From the NCBI GenBank assembly GCA_013372965.1, contig JABXIR010000107.1, positions 1 through 15,536 of the forward strand: 15,536 nt of DNA, written 5' to 3'. The DNA comes from Gammaproteobacteria bacterium. Lineage in GTDB: Bacteria; Pseudomonadota; Gammaproteobacteria; Pseudomonadales; DSM-25080. The notes beneath the pieces were generated by a model. It was not told the DNA's origin. It saw nothing but the letters and a program-made list of their open reading frames with translations, and searched no databases. The translations under genes were made by a program, and so were the position numbers. Numbering within the stretch: position 1 is the first letter of the stretch; every line of letters starts with the position of its first letter. Positions 6,106 to 13,177 of the stretch are shown here, piece after piece.

Positions 6106-7968
6106 ATGAAACCATTGTACCTATCTATTTTGGGGTTAGGCCTTGCCTCCTCTCCTGTATTCGCGTCCGATATTGACGACGTCCTCGTGACCGGCACGCG
6201 CACCAACATTGCACTGAGCGACACACCGATTACGGCGTATAAAATCGATACTACCTCGCTTCGCGAGCAGGGCATCACCGACGTCATTGAGGCACTTAAG
6301 CGCATTCCATCCCTCAGCATCACCCAAACCGGTGGGCGCGGCACACTCACGCAGGTGCGCATTCGCGGCCAAGAGGCGAATCACGTTTTAGTACTACTCG
6401 ATGGAATGCGATTGAACGACCCCGTCACGGGCTTCGTCGATTTCGCCAACCTTCGCTTAAACGGTATTGAGAGGATCGAGGTCGTCCCAGGGGCGCAGTC
6501 TCTCATCTATGGCGGTGATGCATCCGGTGGTGTTGTTCACCTCATTTCGAGACAAGCCGATCGATTTGCACTGGAAGCGGACTACGCAACGGGCTCGAAC
6601 AATCTGGAAGAAAGAAGCACGTTTGGTAGCATTTCTGGCGGGCCATTCTCGGCCATGATTCGACATAGCAAAGCATCAACCGAGGGTACTTCCGCAGCAG
6701 CAATTTGGCGAGGCAACCTAGAACGCGATCGCTATCAGTCAGAGCAAAACCACGCGCGAATCACACTCGACATCTCGAGCCTGAAGCTGAGCTATCAACA
6801 GCGAAACGGAAGTCACTTCGCCGAGTTCGATACCGACGACTTCACTACAGGCCTGCCCATCGACGAGCCCGTCGGCTTCAATAATCGTCAGCACCGCAAC
6901 GATGAGGAAGCACTCTCAAAGGTCGATTGGCATATTTCAAGCTCAGTTAATCTGGTTGCGCAACGCTCAGAAGGCACGTACCGATCGGAAACTCAAAGTT
7001 ATTCACCGGGCTTCCCAAATTGGGGGATTCCAGCCGGAATGCAGCCCTACAACACTCATGGCACCAGTCGACGCGACTCTGCGTACATTCGCATCCGCGG
7101 TGGCAGCCAACAGCTCACGTTGGGCGTGGATAAAAATGAGCACTCAGTTACCACCAGTTTCTTTTTGCCCCAAAGCGCTGAGGACGAAGCAGGGTATGTT
7201 GAGTGGAGCGGTCAATTTGGGCGCATTAACGTCAACGCAGGCGTGCGACACGATCGCAGCGACGAGTTCGGCAACGAAACCACTTATCGTGGTGCAGCCA
7301 GTTTCGCCTTTAACGACAACTTCAGTATTCGAAGCAGCCTCTCAACCGGTTTTAATCCGCCGACGTTGTTTGAAATGTACGATTTTGGCGGTAACCCCGA
7401 CCTCAGCGCAGAATACTCAGAGAGCATTGATCTAGGCTTCGACTATGAGTTCGATCACGGTACCCTTACCGTTGTACTCTTTGATCAACGCACCGATGAT
7501 CTGATTCGGTCGGTGGGCGCATTTCCAAACTCGCGAATGGAAAACGTGGATCGATCCGCAGTTCAAGGCATCGAACTCACCGGTCTGTGGAACGTGAGCG
7601 AGCACCTTTCCACTGAACTCAGCGTAACGACGTTAAAGGCGCGCGAGTTTCGCCCCGATGAGCAAGACGCTATTCGGGTCCCTGAGCAAACGGCCTACCT
7701 TTCCGCTGATTGGCAACTCAGCTCTCGACTTTCGGCAGGCGCCTCCGTCCACTACTATGGTGAGAGAACGGATTACAACTGGGCTTTAGCGACAAACTCG
7801 AAACTCGAGGCCTACGCATCTGGGGCGGCGTATGTTCGCCTCGAAATGGGCTCTCACTTCGCCCTCACAGCCCGAGTAGACAATTTATGGGACGAGCAAT
7901 ATGAATTGGTTGAAGGTTACGGTAGTTTGGGTCGCACTGTTATCGTGCGCGCAGAGCTTCGCATCTAA
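6106..7968 (+). CDS. btuB: TonB-dependent vitamin B12 outer-membrane receptor BtuB
   Basis: With the ATG at 6106 the protein has 620 residues, near E. coli BtuB (614). Residues 1-20 form a signal peptide ending PVFA, cleaved before SDIDD. A TonB-box-like DIDDVLVTG follows at 22-30. The plug domain (about 31-140) contains RIRGQEANHVLVLLDGMRL and IYGGDASGGVV. The rest is a 22-strand barrel with alternating aromatic and polar residues, ending in VIVRAELRI. An upstream in-frame GTG at 6046 would add 20 residues before the signal peptide and lies in the riboswitch expression platform, so I reject it. The ATG has no clear ribosome binding site. The riboswitch and the following btuFCD genes make B12 or another corrinoid the substrate. 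The 3' end overlaps btuF by 68 bases. Confidence 0.94.
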   Translation: MKPLYLSILGLGLASSPVFASDIDDVLVTGTRTNIALSDTPITAYKIDTTSLREQGITDVIEALKRIPSLSITQTGGRGTLTQVRIRGQEANHVLVLLDGMRLNDPVTGFVDFANLRLNGIERIEVVPGAQSLIYGGDASGGVVHLISRQADRFALEADYATGSNNLEERSTFGSISGGPFSAMIRHSKASTEGTSAAAIWRGNLERDRYQSEQNHARITLDISSLKLSYQQRNGSHFAEFDTDDFTTGLPIDEPVGFNNRQHRNDEEALSKVDWHISSSVNLVAQRSEGTYRSETQSYSPGFPNWGIPAGMQPYNTHGTSRRDSAYIRIRGGSQQLTLGVDKNEHSVTTSFFLPQSAEDEAGYVEWSGQFGRINVNAGVRHDRSDEFGNETTYRGAASFAFNDNFSIRSSLSTGFNPPTLFEMYDFGGNPDLSAEYSESIDLGFDYEFDHGTLTVVLFDQRTDDLIRSVGAFPNSRMENVDRSAVQGIELTGLWNVSEHLSTELSVTTLKAREFRPDEQDAIRVPEQTAYLSADWQLSSRLSAGASVHYYGERTDYNWALATNSKLEAYASGAAYVRLEMGSHFALTARVDNLWDEQYELVEGYGSLGRTVIVRAELRI

Positions 7969-8677
7969 GCCACACATCGTTTCGCTTGATCTGTGCACAG
8001 ATTGGCTACTCATGAGCGTCGCTTCGGAACACGACGTGACGCTCAGCGCGTTAAGCCAAGACTACCCACCGCCATTCGACTCGAAACGTAATCAGCACGC
8101 TTACCATTACGGCAGCCTCGAAGAGATCATCGCCTTAGCGCCCGATCTAGTGCTTGTGGGTGAATACAACGCGTGGGCACTGCGAAGCCGCTTGGCTCAA
8201 CTGGGAATTCGGGTTGAAGTTCTGCCTCTGCCCGACAGTCTCGACAAGATTGATCGTCAGCAAGCGCTGCTATTCGAATTGCTCGACTTACCGCTAGAGC
8301 AGAACGACAGAGCCCTCAATGACGCGACGTCTAACGTACATAGCACCGAAATATCCGTATTGAAAATCGGGGCGAACGGCATCGCCACGGGGCGTGAAAC
8401 CTTCGAAAGCTCTCTCATAGAGCGCGCCGGTTTCACCAATTATATTCGGGCGTCGGGGTACCAGACGGTCGATCTCGAGACCGTCATCGCGAACCCACCC
8501 GATCGCGTCATTTTTTCGAGCCCTAAGACGCCTGCGCTGGCCAACCTGGTGATCAATCACCGCGTCTGGCAACTCCTGGTATCACCCGAGCACCTCTGGT
8601 ACTCGGATGACCTCGAATGGCAATGCCCAGGACCTTGGACCTTCAATCTATTGGAGCACCTTTCTCAATGGCAATAA
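7901..8677 (+). CDS. btuF: Periplasmic cobalamin-binding protein BtuF
   Basis: This 258-residue protein is close in length to E. coli BtuF (266) and belongs to the helical-backbone class III binding proteins. Residues 1-21 are a signal peptide (positive start, hydrophobic core, end QSFA). The mature part starts SKPHIVSLDLC. The typical SLEEIIALAPDLVLVG segment is at 72-87. It should carry B12 from BtuB to BtuCD. The start at 7901 lies 68 bases inside btuB in another frame, with GGGACGAG just upstream. Later starts would lose both the signal peptide and the first conserved strand, so the overlap is real. Cys16 in ALLSC resembles a lipobox but has Leu at -2, so a soluble protein is favoured. 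The last 10 bases overlap btuC. Confidence 0.9.
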   Translation: MNWLKVTVVWVALLSCAQSFASKPHIVSLDLCTDWLLMSVASEHDVTLSALSQDYPPPFDSKRNQHAYHYGSLEEIIALAPDLVLVGEYNAWALRSRLAQLGIRVEVLPLPDSLDKIDRQQALLFELLDLPLEQNDRALNDATSNVHSTEISVLKIGANGIATGRETFESSLIERAGFTNYIRASGYQTVDLETVIANPPDRVIFSSPKTPALANLVINHRVWQLLVSPEHLWYSDDLEWQCPGPWTFNLLEHLSQWQ

Positions 8678-9648
8678 ACAAAGCGCTATTCGTCGCGCTA
8701 ACATTGACGATGATTGGCTCCTTGTTCCTAGGCCAAGCAGATATCTCTATCCTGAGCGCTCTCGGCACTCAAACCAACGACGTCATGACCGCCGATCGAC
8801 TCATTCTGTGGGAGATTAGACTGCCGCGAAGTGTACTGGCACCTCTCGTTGGCGCAGCGCTGGGGCTCGCGGGTGCCGCCATGCAGTCGTTGGTCCGAAA
8901 CCCATTAGCCGACCCGAGCCTAGTCGGCGCGAGTCAGGGGGCAGCGCTCGGCGCCGCTATTGCGTTTTATTTCGGCATGGCTCCGCTTAACGCCTCCTGG
9001 ATGGTACCTGCTAGCGCTATCACCGGCGCCATCCTTGCACTCGTGGCCGTACTGTTTCTGTCGGCGGGTCGACGCCCCGGTTTGTTTATTCTCGCCGGGC
9101 TCGCAGTCGCTTCGATCGGTTCGGCGTTGCTGGCGGTAACGCTCAATTTTGCGCCCAATCCATTTGCCATGCAGGAGCTCATCTTGTGGTTGCTTGGGTC
9201 GGTGGCAAATCGACCGATCGAAATGAGTCTACTCATGCTCGTTGGTCTATTAGTCGGCGGCGCCATCATTTTTTGGAAGCGCCATTTCCTTCAGGCACTG
9301 ACGCTCGGAGATGAAGTAGCCCAAACCTTGGGCCACGATCCCGTTACCAATACTCGATGGGTGTTGATCGCATGCGCGATATTGGTGGGGGTATCGGTCG
9401 CTGTTGCAGGGGCCGTGAGCTTCGTCGGTTTGATCATTCCACATTTGCTCCGGCGCTTTGTGGGCTCTGAACCCAGACGGCTGTTGCTTCCATCGATGAT
9501 GGGGGGAGCCTTACTGGTAGCCATTTCAGACGTAGTGATCCGAACTGTGCCCTATGCATACGACTTTAAGCTCGGCGTCATCACCGCTTTAATTGGTGCA
9601 CCATTTTTTGTTTGGATCGTGCTTAGGGAGCGTAATCGATGGCTTTAA
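8668..9648 (+). CDS. btuC: Vitamin B12 ABC transporter permease BtuC
   Basis: With the ATG at 8668 the protein has 326 residues, the same as E. coli BtuC. That start has GGAG at 8653-8656 and overlaps the btuF stop by 10 bases; an earlier ATG at 8617 would add 17 unconserved residues. It is a FecCD-family inner-membrane permease with about ten hydrophobic segments. Conserved features are EIRLPR (49-54), GAAMQSLVRNPLADP (69-83) and a late GAVSFVGLIIPH segment that couples to the ATPase. Siderophore and heme permeases share this fold, but the riboswitch and btuB/btuF context points to cobalamin. It ends 10 bases inside btuD. Confidence 0.93.
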   Translation: MAINKALFVALTLTMIGSLFLGQADISILSALGTQTNDVMTADRLILWEIRLPRSVLAPLVGAALGLAGAAMQSLVRNPLADPSLVGASQGAALGAAIAFYFGMAPLNASWMVPASAITGAILALVAVLFLSAGRRPGLFILAGLAVASIGSALLAVTLNFAPNPFAMQELILWLLGSVANRPIEMSLLMLVGLLVGGAIIFWKRHFLQALTLGDEVAQTLGHDPVTNTRWVLIACAILVGVSVAVAGAVSFVGLIIPHLLRRFVGSEPRRLLLPSMMGGALLVAISDVVIRTVPYAYDFKLGVITALIGAPFFVWIVLRERNRWL

Positions 9649-10346
9649 TCTCAGTCGACAGAATCCATCTAAAAGATCGCGTAGGCCCTATTTCGCTCGA
9701 TCTTTCCGACACCGGGCTAATAATGATTTGTGGGCCCAATGGCAGTGGCAAGTCTTCTTTGCTAAAGCTCATGGCAGGGCTCGTAGAGCCGAGCTCTGGA
9801 GAGATAAAATTCCACGACCAATCGCTACAGCGTATCCCTATTTCGCAGCGTACCGCTTTAATTTCGTGGGTTCCGCAGTCTCATGAAGTCGCCTGGCCCA
9901 TCAGCGTTTCAGCGCTGCTCGGGTTAACGCCGCTTAAAACACGCTCAACCAACGAGTTAGTATCGCTTTTTGATTTAACCATGCCGTTGGATCAGCCCTG
10001 CGACGAGCTTTCGGGTGGGCAACTGGCCCAAGTCGTCACTGCCAGGGCATTTGCTTCAAGCCCTGATGCGGTGTTGCTAGACGAACCAACAGCCGCACTC
10101 GACCCCAGAAATGCCCACCGCCTTTTAGCGACACTCAAACAGCTATCAAGAGAGCAGCTCATCGTCGTGAGCTGCCATGACCTTAATTTAGTGGCACGCT
10201 ACGCCGATACCGCACTCTTGTTAAGCAAGGGGCAAGTGGCCCAACTCGGCAAAGCTCGCGATGTACTCACGCGGCATCACTTAAAACAAGTGTACGACCA
10301 CGACTTCAATGTCATCGACGGAGATACGCTGTGGATACAAAGTTAA
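9639..10346 (+). CDS. btuD: Vitamin B12 ABC transporter ATPase BtuD
   Basis: This 235-residue ATPase is near the length of E. coli BtuD (249). Walker A GPNGSGKSS is at 32-40, the Q-loop Gln at 80, signature LSGGQ at 124-128, Walker B VLLDEP at 145-150 (catalytic Glu149) and the switch His at 180. All residues for ATP hydrolysis are present. Two copies should bind a BtuC dimer on the cytoplasmic side. AGGGAG at 9625-9630 sets the ATG at 9639, overlapping the btuC stop by 10 bases. Its end overlaps the next gene by 16 bases. Confidence 0.93.
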   Translation: MALISVDRIHLKDRVGPISLDLSDTGLIMICGPNGSGKSSLLKLMAGLVEPSSGEIKFHDQSLQRIPISQRTALISWVPQSHEVAWPISVSALLGLTPLKTRSTNELVSLFDLTMPLDQPCDELSGGQLAQVVTARAFASSPDAVLLDEPTAALDPRNAHRLLATLKQLSREQLIVVSCHDLNLVARYADTALLLSKGQVAQLGKARDVLTRHHLKQVYDHDFNVIDGDTLWIQS

Positions 10347-10882
10347 AACACCGAGGCTCAATCGACACACTCGTCTACCCATTCATTTACGAATCGAGTT
10401 CGCTCTGCGATTACGAAGTGCTTACCGACGAGCTGTGTGCAAGATTATGTGGGCTCATTGACGAAGTGGCCGACTTGGGTTTCAAACAACTCTTAGCCGA
10501 GCTGCAAGAAGAGGTGTATCACGCCAATGGCTCTATTCGAGGCAAATTGGCTCTGTCACCGCAGCAAGTCGAACACCGAATTGCAGACTACCGCTCGCTA
10601 AAACAGTTAATTTCGCCGAAGATCGATGGCTTTACGCTTCCGCGCGGTAGCTCGCCAATCGCCGAGCTTAACTTAGCAAAAAGTAACTGTAAGAAGATCA
10701 TTCGTATCTTGGTCAGAGTTCGAGAGGAGGGTATCGATGTACCCCAGCACCTCGCTGAATACTTTAATGTTCTCGGGAATCTCTTTTTCACGATGAGTAT
10801 CTTGATCATCCAAGCCAGAAACGAGACACTCGTACCATTCATCTCGAAGAGTTATCCAAATAGGAGCCAACCCCATGACTAA
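10331..10882 (+). CDS. Divergent PduO-type cob(I)alamin adenosyltransferase-like protein
   Basis: This 183-residue, mostly helical protein starts with GTG at 10331 (GGAG at 10320-10323) inside the end of btuD. By eye it aligns with PduO/MMAB-type ATP:corrinoid adenosyltransferases: TDELCARLCG (32-41) matches the usual DELN segment, GFTLPRGSSP (100-109) matches FILPGGS, and LAKSNCKKIIR (115-125) matches the ARTVCRRAER helix. Phe101, Asp33 and Arg125 match the substrate-positioning Phe, the salt-bridge Asp and the second catalytic Arg of the Lactobacillus enzyme (F112, D35, R132, numbering from memory). The first Arg of CRRAER is Lys121, the Glu is Ile124, and the N-terminal TKTGD ATP loop is not recognisable. 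It could be an active but diverged adenosyltransferase, or a corrinoid-binding chaperone or sensor with that fold. The operon position supports a role with imported B12. Confidence 0.72.
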   Translation: MDTKLKHRGSIDTLVYPFIYESSSLCDYEVLTDELCARLCGLIDEVADLGFKQLLAELQEEVYHANGSIRGKLALSPQQVEHRIADYRSLKQLISPKIDGFTLPRGSSPIAELNLAKSNCKKIIRILVRVREEGIDVPQHLAEYFNVLGNLFFTMSILIIQARNETLVPFISKSYPNRSQPHD

Positions 10883-11312
10883 GCGAATCGCACTGGTTGC
10901 CCACGACAACATGAAGCCGGCACTCTTAAACTGGGTGAGCACTCATGCTAGCCAACTTCGTGAGCATGAGATTTTTGCGACAGGAACTACGGGTAAGCTC
11001 ATCGAGAAGGCAATTAACCACCACGTTCACTGCTTCGAGAGCGGCCCTTTGGGTGGCGACCAACAAATCGGCGCTAAAATCTGTGAAGGCGACATCGACC
11101 TGATGCTGTTTTTTTGGGATCCGCTCGAAGCACAGCCTCATGACCCAGATGTTAAGGCACTACTTCGCCTTGCCGCGGTTTGGAACATTCCAGTCGCGTG
11201 TAATGAATCGACAGCCGATTACTTAATCTCATCGCCGTACTTCAGCGGCGAGTACAACATCAAACAGCCCGACTTCGCCGCGTATCGGGCGCGCCGAGTC
11301 TCGACACGCTAA
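10875..11312 (+). CDS. mgsA: Methylglyoxal synthase
   Basis: This 145-residue protein is collinear with E. coli MgsA (152) with an offset of nine residues. The active-site residues are all present: His10-Asp11 (VAHD), phosphate-binding TGTTG at 36-40, catalytic Asp62 in GGDQQ, Asp82 in FFWDP, and His89 and Asp92 in PHDPDV. It converts dihydroxyacetone phosphate to methylglyoxal and phosphate in the cytoplasm, a bypass of lower glycolysis used under phosphate shortage or sugar-phosphate overload. AGGAG at 10862-10866 sets the ATG at 10875, overlapping the previous gene by eight bases, so it should be co-transcribed with the B12 genes. One base separates its stop codon from that of radA. An internal promoter for mgsA is possible but I see no clear one. 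Confidence 0.96.
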   Translation: MTKRIALVAHDNMKPALLNWVSTHASQLREHEIFATGTTGKLIEKAINHHVHCFESGPLGGDQQIGAKICEGDIDLMLFFWDPLEAQPHDPDVKALLRLAAVWNIPVACNESTADYLISSPYFSGEYNIKQPDFAAYRARRVSTR

Positions 11313-11313
11313 C

Positions 11314-12696
11314 TTAAAACAGCGACTGCAACGCCTCGGACAGTGTCGCTACGGCCACGACTTTTACCCCTTCAATGGATTTTGTCGGGGCGTTGCTTCT
11401 GGGTACCACCACTCGCTTAAAACCGTGCTTTACCGCCTCGCGAATTCTTTCCTGACCCGAGGGCACGGGGCGGATTTCGCCACTTAAGCCAACCTCACCA
11501 AAAATGAGCGTATCCCGAGGAACCGCAGTATTGCGAAGACTTGATACAATCGCCACGAGTAAGGCTAAGTCGGCTGAAGTCTCCAGCACCTTCACGCCCC
11601 CGACCACGTTTACAAAGACGTCTTGGTCGCCCACCATAATGCCGCCGTGTCGGTGGAGTACCGCGAGTAACATATTAAGTCGGTTAGCGTCCGTCCCCAC
11701 TGCGACGCGCTTGGGATGCCCCGTATGCGAATCATCGACCAGCGCCTGAATTTCGACCAATAACGGACGTGTGCCCTCCCACATCGCCACGATCGTTGAG
11801 CCTGAACTCACCGCCTCATCGCGATTAAGAAAGATCGCAGACGGATTGGCGACAGCCTTCAAGCCGGTTTCAGTCATTGCAAACACCCCGAGCTCATTTA
11901 CCGCACCAAAGCGGTTTTTCTGCCCTCGAAGCGTTCTAAAGCGCGTATCATGCTCCCCTTCAAGCAAAAGCGAAGCATCAATCATGTGCTCCAGAACTTT
12001 TGGCCCTGCAATCGAACCGTCCTTCGTCACGTGACCAACCAAAATAACTACTGTGCCAGTCTGCTTCGCAAAACGAGTTAAGTAGGCTGCGCCCTCGCGA
12101 ACCTGAGACACACTGCCTGGGGCGGAACTGATATCATCAAGATGAACCACTTGAATCGAATCAACGACGAGCACCTTGGGTCTTTCGACTAAGGCCACCT
12201 GCACGATTGTTTCGACATTAGTTTCGGAGAGCATTTTGAGTTGATCCGTTGGCAACTGAAGTCGCTGGGCTCGCATGGCAACTTGTTGCAGCGATTCCTC
12301 GCCAGTCACATAGAGACATGGGCCTTGTTGCGCCAGATAGCACATCGTTTGTAGTAGTAAAGTCGATTTACCCGCCCCCGGGTGACCGCCCATCAAGATG
12401 ACCGACCCGGGCACCATGCCACCGCCAAGCACTCGATCAAACTCCGCATTACCCGAGGAAGCCCGAGGTAATTTCTCTAAATCGATGTCGTTTAGGGTTT
12501 GCACCCCCTGTGCACCAGCACTGCCTGCGTATCCTGCCGTTTTGCTCACCGGCGGTGTTCGAGTCGTCGTGCCGCCCAGTCGGACCTCAGAAAGGGTATT
12601 CCAAGCTTTACATTCGCCGCACTGACCCTGCCAACGAGTAAAGTCTGCACCACAGTCGTTACAGACGAAGGCGGTTTTAGTTTTGGTTTTCGACAC
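11314..12696 (-). CDS. radA: DNA repair protein RadA
   Basis: With the GTG at 12696 the protein has 460 residues, the same as E. coli RadA. That start has AAGGGAG eight bases upstream; a TTG six codons earlier would place this binding site inside the coding region, so I reject it. Domains in order: C4 zinc finger (Cys12, Cys15, Cys26, Cys29), RecA-like ATPase with Walker A GGHPGAGKST (103-112), Walker B-like VLVVDS, the RadA-specific RGQKNRFG motif, and a C-terminal Lon protease-like domain. By family knowledge it helps process branched recombination intermediates and drives branch migration during recombinational repair. It faces mgsA tail to tail and diverges from the DnaT-like gene across 481 bp. 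Confidence 0.96.
   Translation of the reverse strand: MSKTKTKTAFVCNDCGADFTRWQGQCGECKAWNTLSEVRLGGTTTRTPPVSKTAGYAGSAGAQGVQTLNDIDLEKLPRASSGNAEFDRVLGGGMVPGSVILMGGHPGAGKSTLLLQTMCYLAQQGPCLYVTGEESLQQVAMRAQRLQLPTDQLKMLSETNVETIVQVALVERPKVLVVDSIQVVHLDDISSAPGSVSQVREGAAYLTRFAKQTGTVVILVGHVTKDGSIAGPKVLEHMIDASLLLEGEHDTRFRTLRGQKNRFGAVNELGVFAMTETGLKAVANPSAIFLNRDEAVSSGSTIVAMWEGTRPLLVEIQALVDDSHTGHPKRVAVGTDANRLNMLLAVLHRHGGIMVGDQDVFVNVVGGVKVLETSADLALLVAIVSSLRNTAVPRDTLIFGEVGLSGEIRPVPSGQERIREAVKHGFKRVVVPRSNAPTKSIEGVKVVAVATLSEALQSLF
11321..11350 (-). terminator. Weak candidate terminator at the 3' end of radA, inside the coding region
   Basis: On -, AGCGAC (11350-11345) can pair with GTCGCT (11326-11321), followed by GTTTT that runs into the radA stop codon. 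The stem is only 6 bp with an 18-base loop. It is offered because the 1-base gap to mgsA leaves no room for another terminator. Confidence 0.25.
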
Positions 12697-13177
12697 GCGC
12701 AGCTCTCCCTTCAATAAGGCAAAATCCTACCCCGTCAAAGTCACAGCGACAAGGACTTAACGAAGCAATCATTGTAGATAAACGCCGCTCACGAAGCGTT
12801 CGCGTTTTGGTTAGCAAGCAGCAAAAAAGGATGACATTCGATGGAAGGATCATGAAGTAGCGCGCCCACGCGCTAAACAGCTGTTCTGTACCGTCACGGA
12901 GCAAATCATTATCGGTGCGATAATGAGCCTCCCCCAAAGCACTCAACGTGACTCTACGTGAACGTCACTACTTCATGAGTGTTCTAGACTACGCGACCTA
13001 TTCATCACAATCAATACCCAACAAGACAACAGATATGACATTTTAAGACAAAACTAGGGTTTTAATATGCTTTGCTGACCTCTCAACCAGATTTAACACA
13101 GAAATTTTTGGCACGTAAACGGATGATAGTGATGAACAAATCGTGATAAACTCGTTTTTCCCACGGAGAATTTACTC
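12697..13177. other. 481-bp intergenic region with inverted repeats, no supported gene
   Basis: This gap separates the divergent radA and DnaT-like genes and must hold both promoters. No convincing sigma-70 promoter stands out on either strand. A weak hairpin AAACGC-CGCT / AGCG-GCGTTT lies at 12780-12807. Most of the symmetry is in 12850-12978, described separately. A - strand reading frame across 12677-12946 has no recognisable family and runs over the radA start, so I do not call it. Confidence 0.7.
12850..12978. repeat. Inverted-repeat cluster bounded by an 11-bp inverted repeat
   Basis: TCATGAAGTAG (12850-12860) and CTACTTCATGA (12968-12978) are exact reverse complements 107 bases apart. 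Between them lie TAGCGCG-CCCA-CGCGCTA (12858-12875), the palindrome AACAGCTGTT (12876-12885), and the exact 9-bp hairpin TCATTATCG-GTG-CGATAATGA (12906-12926). There is also an imperfect direct repeat CTCAACGTGA / CTCTACGTGA (12942-12961). It could fold as a branched RNA, or be operators or the remnant of a small mobile element. Confidence 0.6.

Noticed and set aside
6902..7435. 177-codon frame on + inside btuB
   Set aside because: It lies entirely within the well-supported btuB frame and shows no family features.
7943..7948. Lipoprotein signal in BtuF (ALLSC)
   Set aside because: The -2 position is Leu, outside the usual lipobox set, and a normal signal peptidase I site follows at QSFA.
8617..8667. 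Upstream ATG as the btuC start
   Set aside because: It adds 17 residues unlike BtuC and a longer overlap with btuF. The ATG at 8668 has GGAG upstream and gives 326 residues, the known BtuC length.
12697..12714. TTG at 12714 as the radA start
   Set aside because: The AAGGGAG ribosome binding site would be inside the coding region. The GTG at 12696 is correctly spaced and gives the usual 460 residues.
12704..12738. TTGACG / TATTGA as a radA promoter
   Set aside because: The start of transcription would fall inside or after the radA ribosome binding site, leaving no usable leader.
12677..12946. 89-codon open frame on - upstream of radA
   Set aside because: It resembles no family I know, has an unnatural residue mix (many Cys and Arg clusters), and runs across the ribosome binding site and start of radA. 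It also covers the inverted-repeat cluster.
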